Shown here: positions 62,623-64,000 of the stretch, piece by piece
Position numbering within the stretch: position 1 is the first letter of the stretch
How the letters are laid out: the number at the start of each line of letters is the position of its first letter
Notes under the pieces: generated by a model
Databases searched by the model: none
The model's input: only the letters and a program-made list of their open reading frames with translations
Told to the model about the DNA's origin: nothing
NCBI RefSeq assembly: GCF_030056795.1
Contig: NZ_JASHKQ010000001.1
Location: 992,001 to 1,056,000, forward strand
Length of the DNA: 64,000 nt
Source: Rhodococcus sp. IEGM 1381
GTDB lineage: Bacteria > Actinomycetota > Actinomycetes > Mycobacteriales > Mycobacteriaceae
Reading direction: 5' to 3'
Translations under genes and position numbers: made by a program

Positions 62623-62925
62623 ATGATCGCGGTGGATGGCTTCGCGGCGGAAGGTTTTCCCACGGATGACGTGGCGCAACACGAGTTCGACGCGGGTTCG
62701 CCCGGTGTCTCGGCTGATCTCTTGGATCTCGACGGCGACGGTCACTACGAGACCACCGTGCGGCATACCGGTGCCGGGATCACTGTGGCGACCGACGTCG
62801 ACGGGGATGGTGTGACAGACAAGTTCACTGCCTTCGGACGTGACGGGCAATACCGAAGCTGGGAGATTTTTCGAGAAGCGAACGGTATCGGGCGGGGCGA
62901 AATGACCGAATCGGGCGAGCTGTAG
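62623..62925 (+). CDS. Small DxDxDG-repeat protein, DUF6802-like
   Basis: 100 aa with two EF-hand-like Ca2+ loops: DLDGDGHYET (about 35-44) and DVDGDGVTD (about 58-66). No signal peptide or membrane segment is seen. It resembles the small DUF6802 proteins of mycolate-making actinobacteria. ATG 62623 has GAGGGG upstream. It lies 33 bp after the dynamin-like gene, so it may be co-transcribed. Confidence 0.65.
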   Translation: MIAVDGFAAEGFPTDDVAQHEFDAGSPGVSADLLDLDGDGHYETTVRHTGAGITVATDVDGDGVTDKFTAFGRDGQYRSWEIFREANGIGRGEMTESGEL

Positions 62926-63234
62926 CGCGAAAGAACGGACCAGGCATCGCCCCTGCTCGAGGGCTTCTTGCGCGGATCTTTCCCAATCTGAATCGGTCTT
63001 GTGACCAATCGGACAACACCCTGTTTCTGGATTCACGTCGCTCGGCGTTAACCTGATGAACAGGACATCCGGCGCTCGGTCCTCGGGTTGCCGTACCCAG
63101 TAACATGGTGTACTGCAGCTCGGACGGCCGAGCAGCGCCCCGCCGAGAGGGGAAAACCGAGATCTACTCGTGCGTGCTTGCCCACAGCGATCGTGCGAAT
63201 TCTTCCCGGTTCCGGCTAACCCCAGGAGAGTTAG
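62926..63234. other. Non-coding region upstream of pckA
   Basis: 309 bp with no convincing gene. It should contain the pckA promoter. AT-rich spots TAACCT (63049) and TAACAT (63100 region) are possible -10s, but I cannot choose between them. A CAGGAGAG ribosome binding site ends shortly before the pckA ATG. Confidence 0.5.
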
Positions 63235-64000
63235 ATGACCTCAGCGACCATTCCCGGTTTGAGCGGCACCGACAGCGTGCCGACTCGACACAAAGAACTG
63301 CTTGCCTGGGTTGCTCAGGTAGCCGAACTGACCGAACCGGACTCCGTGGTGTTCGCTGACGGATCCGACGCCGAATGGGAGCGCCTGACCGGCAAGCTGG
63401 TCGAGGCCGGCACCTTCACTCGTCTCAACGACAAGAAGAAGCCCAACTCCTTCCTCGGCAACTCCGACCCCTCGGATGTCGCTCGGGTCGAGTCGCGTAC
63501 GTACATCTGTTCCAAGGAAGAGATCGACGCCGGTCCCACCAACAACTGGATGGACCCCGCCGAGATGCGGACGCTGATGACCGAGCTGTACCGCGGCTGC
63601 ATGCGCGGACGCACCATGTACGTGGTCCCGTTCTGCATGGGACCGCTCGATGCGGCCGACCCCAAGCTGGGCGTCGAGCTCACCGACTCCGAGTACGTCG
63701 TGGTGTCCATGCGCGTGATGACCCGCATGGGCCAGGCTGCGCTCGACAAGATCGGCGACGACGGCTTCTACGTCAAGGCACTGCACTCGCTCGGCGCTCC
63801 GCTGGCCGAGGGTCAGGCCGATGTGCCGTGGCCGTGCAACGACACCAAATACATCACCCAATTCCCCGAGGACCGCGAGATCTGGAGCTACGGATCCGGT
63901 TACGGCGGCAATGCACTGCTGGGCAAGAAGTGCTACTCGCTGCGTATCGCCTCGGCGATGGCTCACGACGAGGGCTGGCTCGCCGAGCACATGTTGATCC
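63235..64000 (+). CDS. pckA: GTP-dependent phosphoenolpyruvate carboxykinase, 3' end missing
   Basis: First 255 residues of GTP-dependent PEPCK, which converts oxaloacetate and GTP to phosphoenolpyruvate in gluconeogenesis. The frame runs off the window (the full enzyme is about 600 aa). [25 protein letters not shown] and the [19 protein letters not shown] segment, which carries substrate and metal residues, are all present. It follows the GTPase pair as in M. tuberculosis Rv0211. Confidence 0.95.
   Translation, partial: MTSATIPGLSGTDSVPTRHKELLAWVAQVAELTEPDSVVFADGSDAEWERLTGKLVEAGTFTRLNDKKKPNSFLGNSDPSDVARVESRTYICSKEEIDAGPTNNWMDPAEMRTLMTELYRGCMRGRTMYVVPFCMGPLDAADPKLGVELTDSEYVVVSMRVMTRMGQAALDKIGDDGFYVKALHSLGAPLAEGQADVPWPCNDTKYITQFPEDREIWSYGSGYGGNALLGKKCYSLRIASAMAHDEGWLAEHMLI

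Noticed and set aside
61090..63036. 648-codon antisense open frame opposite the membrane GTPase
   Set aside because: The sense gene has Walker motifs and two membrane helices; the antisense product has none.

Overview
The window is high-GC chromosomal DNA from a mycolic-acid-making actinobacterium, most likely Rhodococcus (R. fascians-like). The evidence is the right-hand block mmpL3 / NYN-domain gene / trmB / two GTPase genes / pckA, which has the gene order of M. tuberculosis Rv0206c-Rv0211, together with a single-cysteine mycothiol-type arsenate reductase, a mycobacterial-type penicillin-binding lipoprotein and frequent GTG/TTG or leaderless starts. No phage, insertion sequence, tRNA, rRNA or CRISPR array was found.

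1-13.1 kb is a sugar-acid locus. It holds a uronate dehydrogenase, two enolase-superfamily acid-sugar dehydratases, a 2-hydroxyacid dehydrogenase, an alpha/beta hydrolase, a protein of unknown family, a complete carbohydrate ABC importer (lipoprotein, two permeases, unlinked ATPase) and an IclR regulator. Inferred flow: hexuronate import, oxidation to aldarolactone/aldarate, dehydration. Three copies of a 16-bp dyad (GTTCA-N6-TGAAC) sit in the three relevant intergenic regions, two of them at the same distance from well-formed promoters, so this looks like one regulon. An EAL-DICT phosphodiesterase gene is embedded in it.

13.2-15.2 kb encodes a KtrB/KtrA potassium uptake pair. 15.2-23.1 kb is a polyol locus: a SorC-type regulator, an ABC importer operon and two divergently transcribed polyol dehydrogenases, with an 11-bp-arm operator between the divergent units. 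23.1-28.8 kb holds a DUF3995-like protein, an acyl-CoA synthetase, a hydrolase, an ABC-F protein with an apparent leader-peptide attenuator, and a hypothetical gene.

28.8-32.4 kb has a penicillin-binding lipoprotein followed by a tandem paralogue that has lost its catalytic motifs. 33.2-37.5 kb is an arsenic operon (arsR-acr3-arsC and two flavoproteins) with a dyad operator over a probably leaderless arsR start. 37.5-42.5 kb carries an APC permease, a beta-lactamase-fold hydrolase, NhaA, a DUF3054 protein and a YceI protein.

42.6-64 kb is envelope and core physiology: an LPG-synthase-like membrane protein, a membrane adenylate cyclase back-to-back with an AI-2E family protein, a two-component pair, a glycosyltransferase, DUF1707 and DUF2339 proteins, two tandem MmpL3-type transporters (one with a long repeat-rich tail), the NYN protein, TrmB, two GTPases, a small DxDxDG protein and the first part of GTP-dependent PEP carboxykinase. 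Short palindromic repeats recur in the intergenic gaps. Several share an exact architecture and may be an undescribed repeat family.
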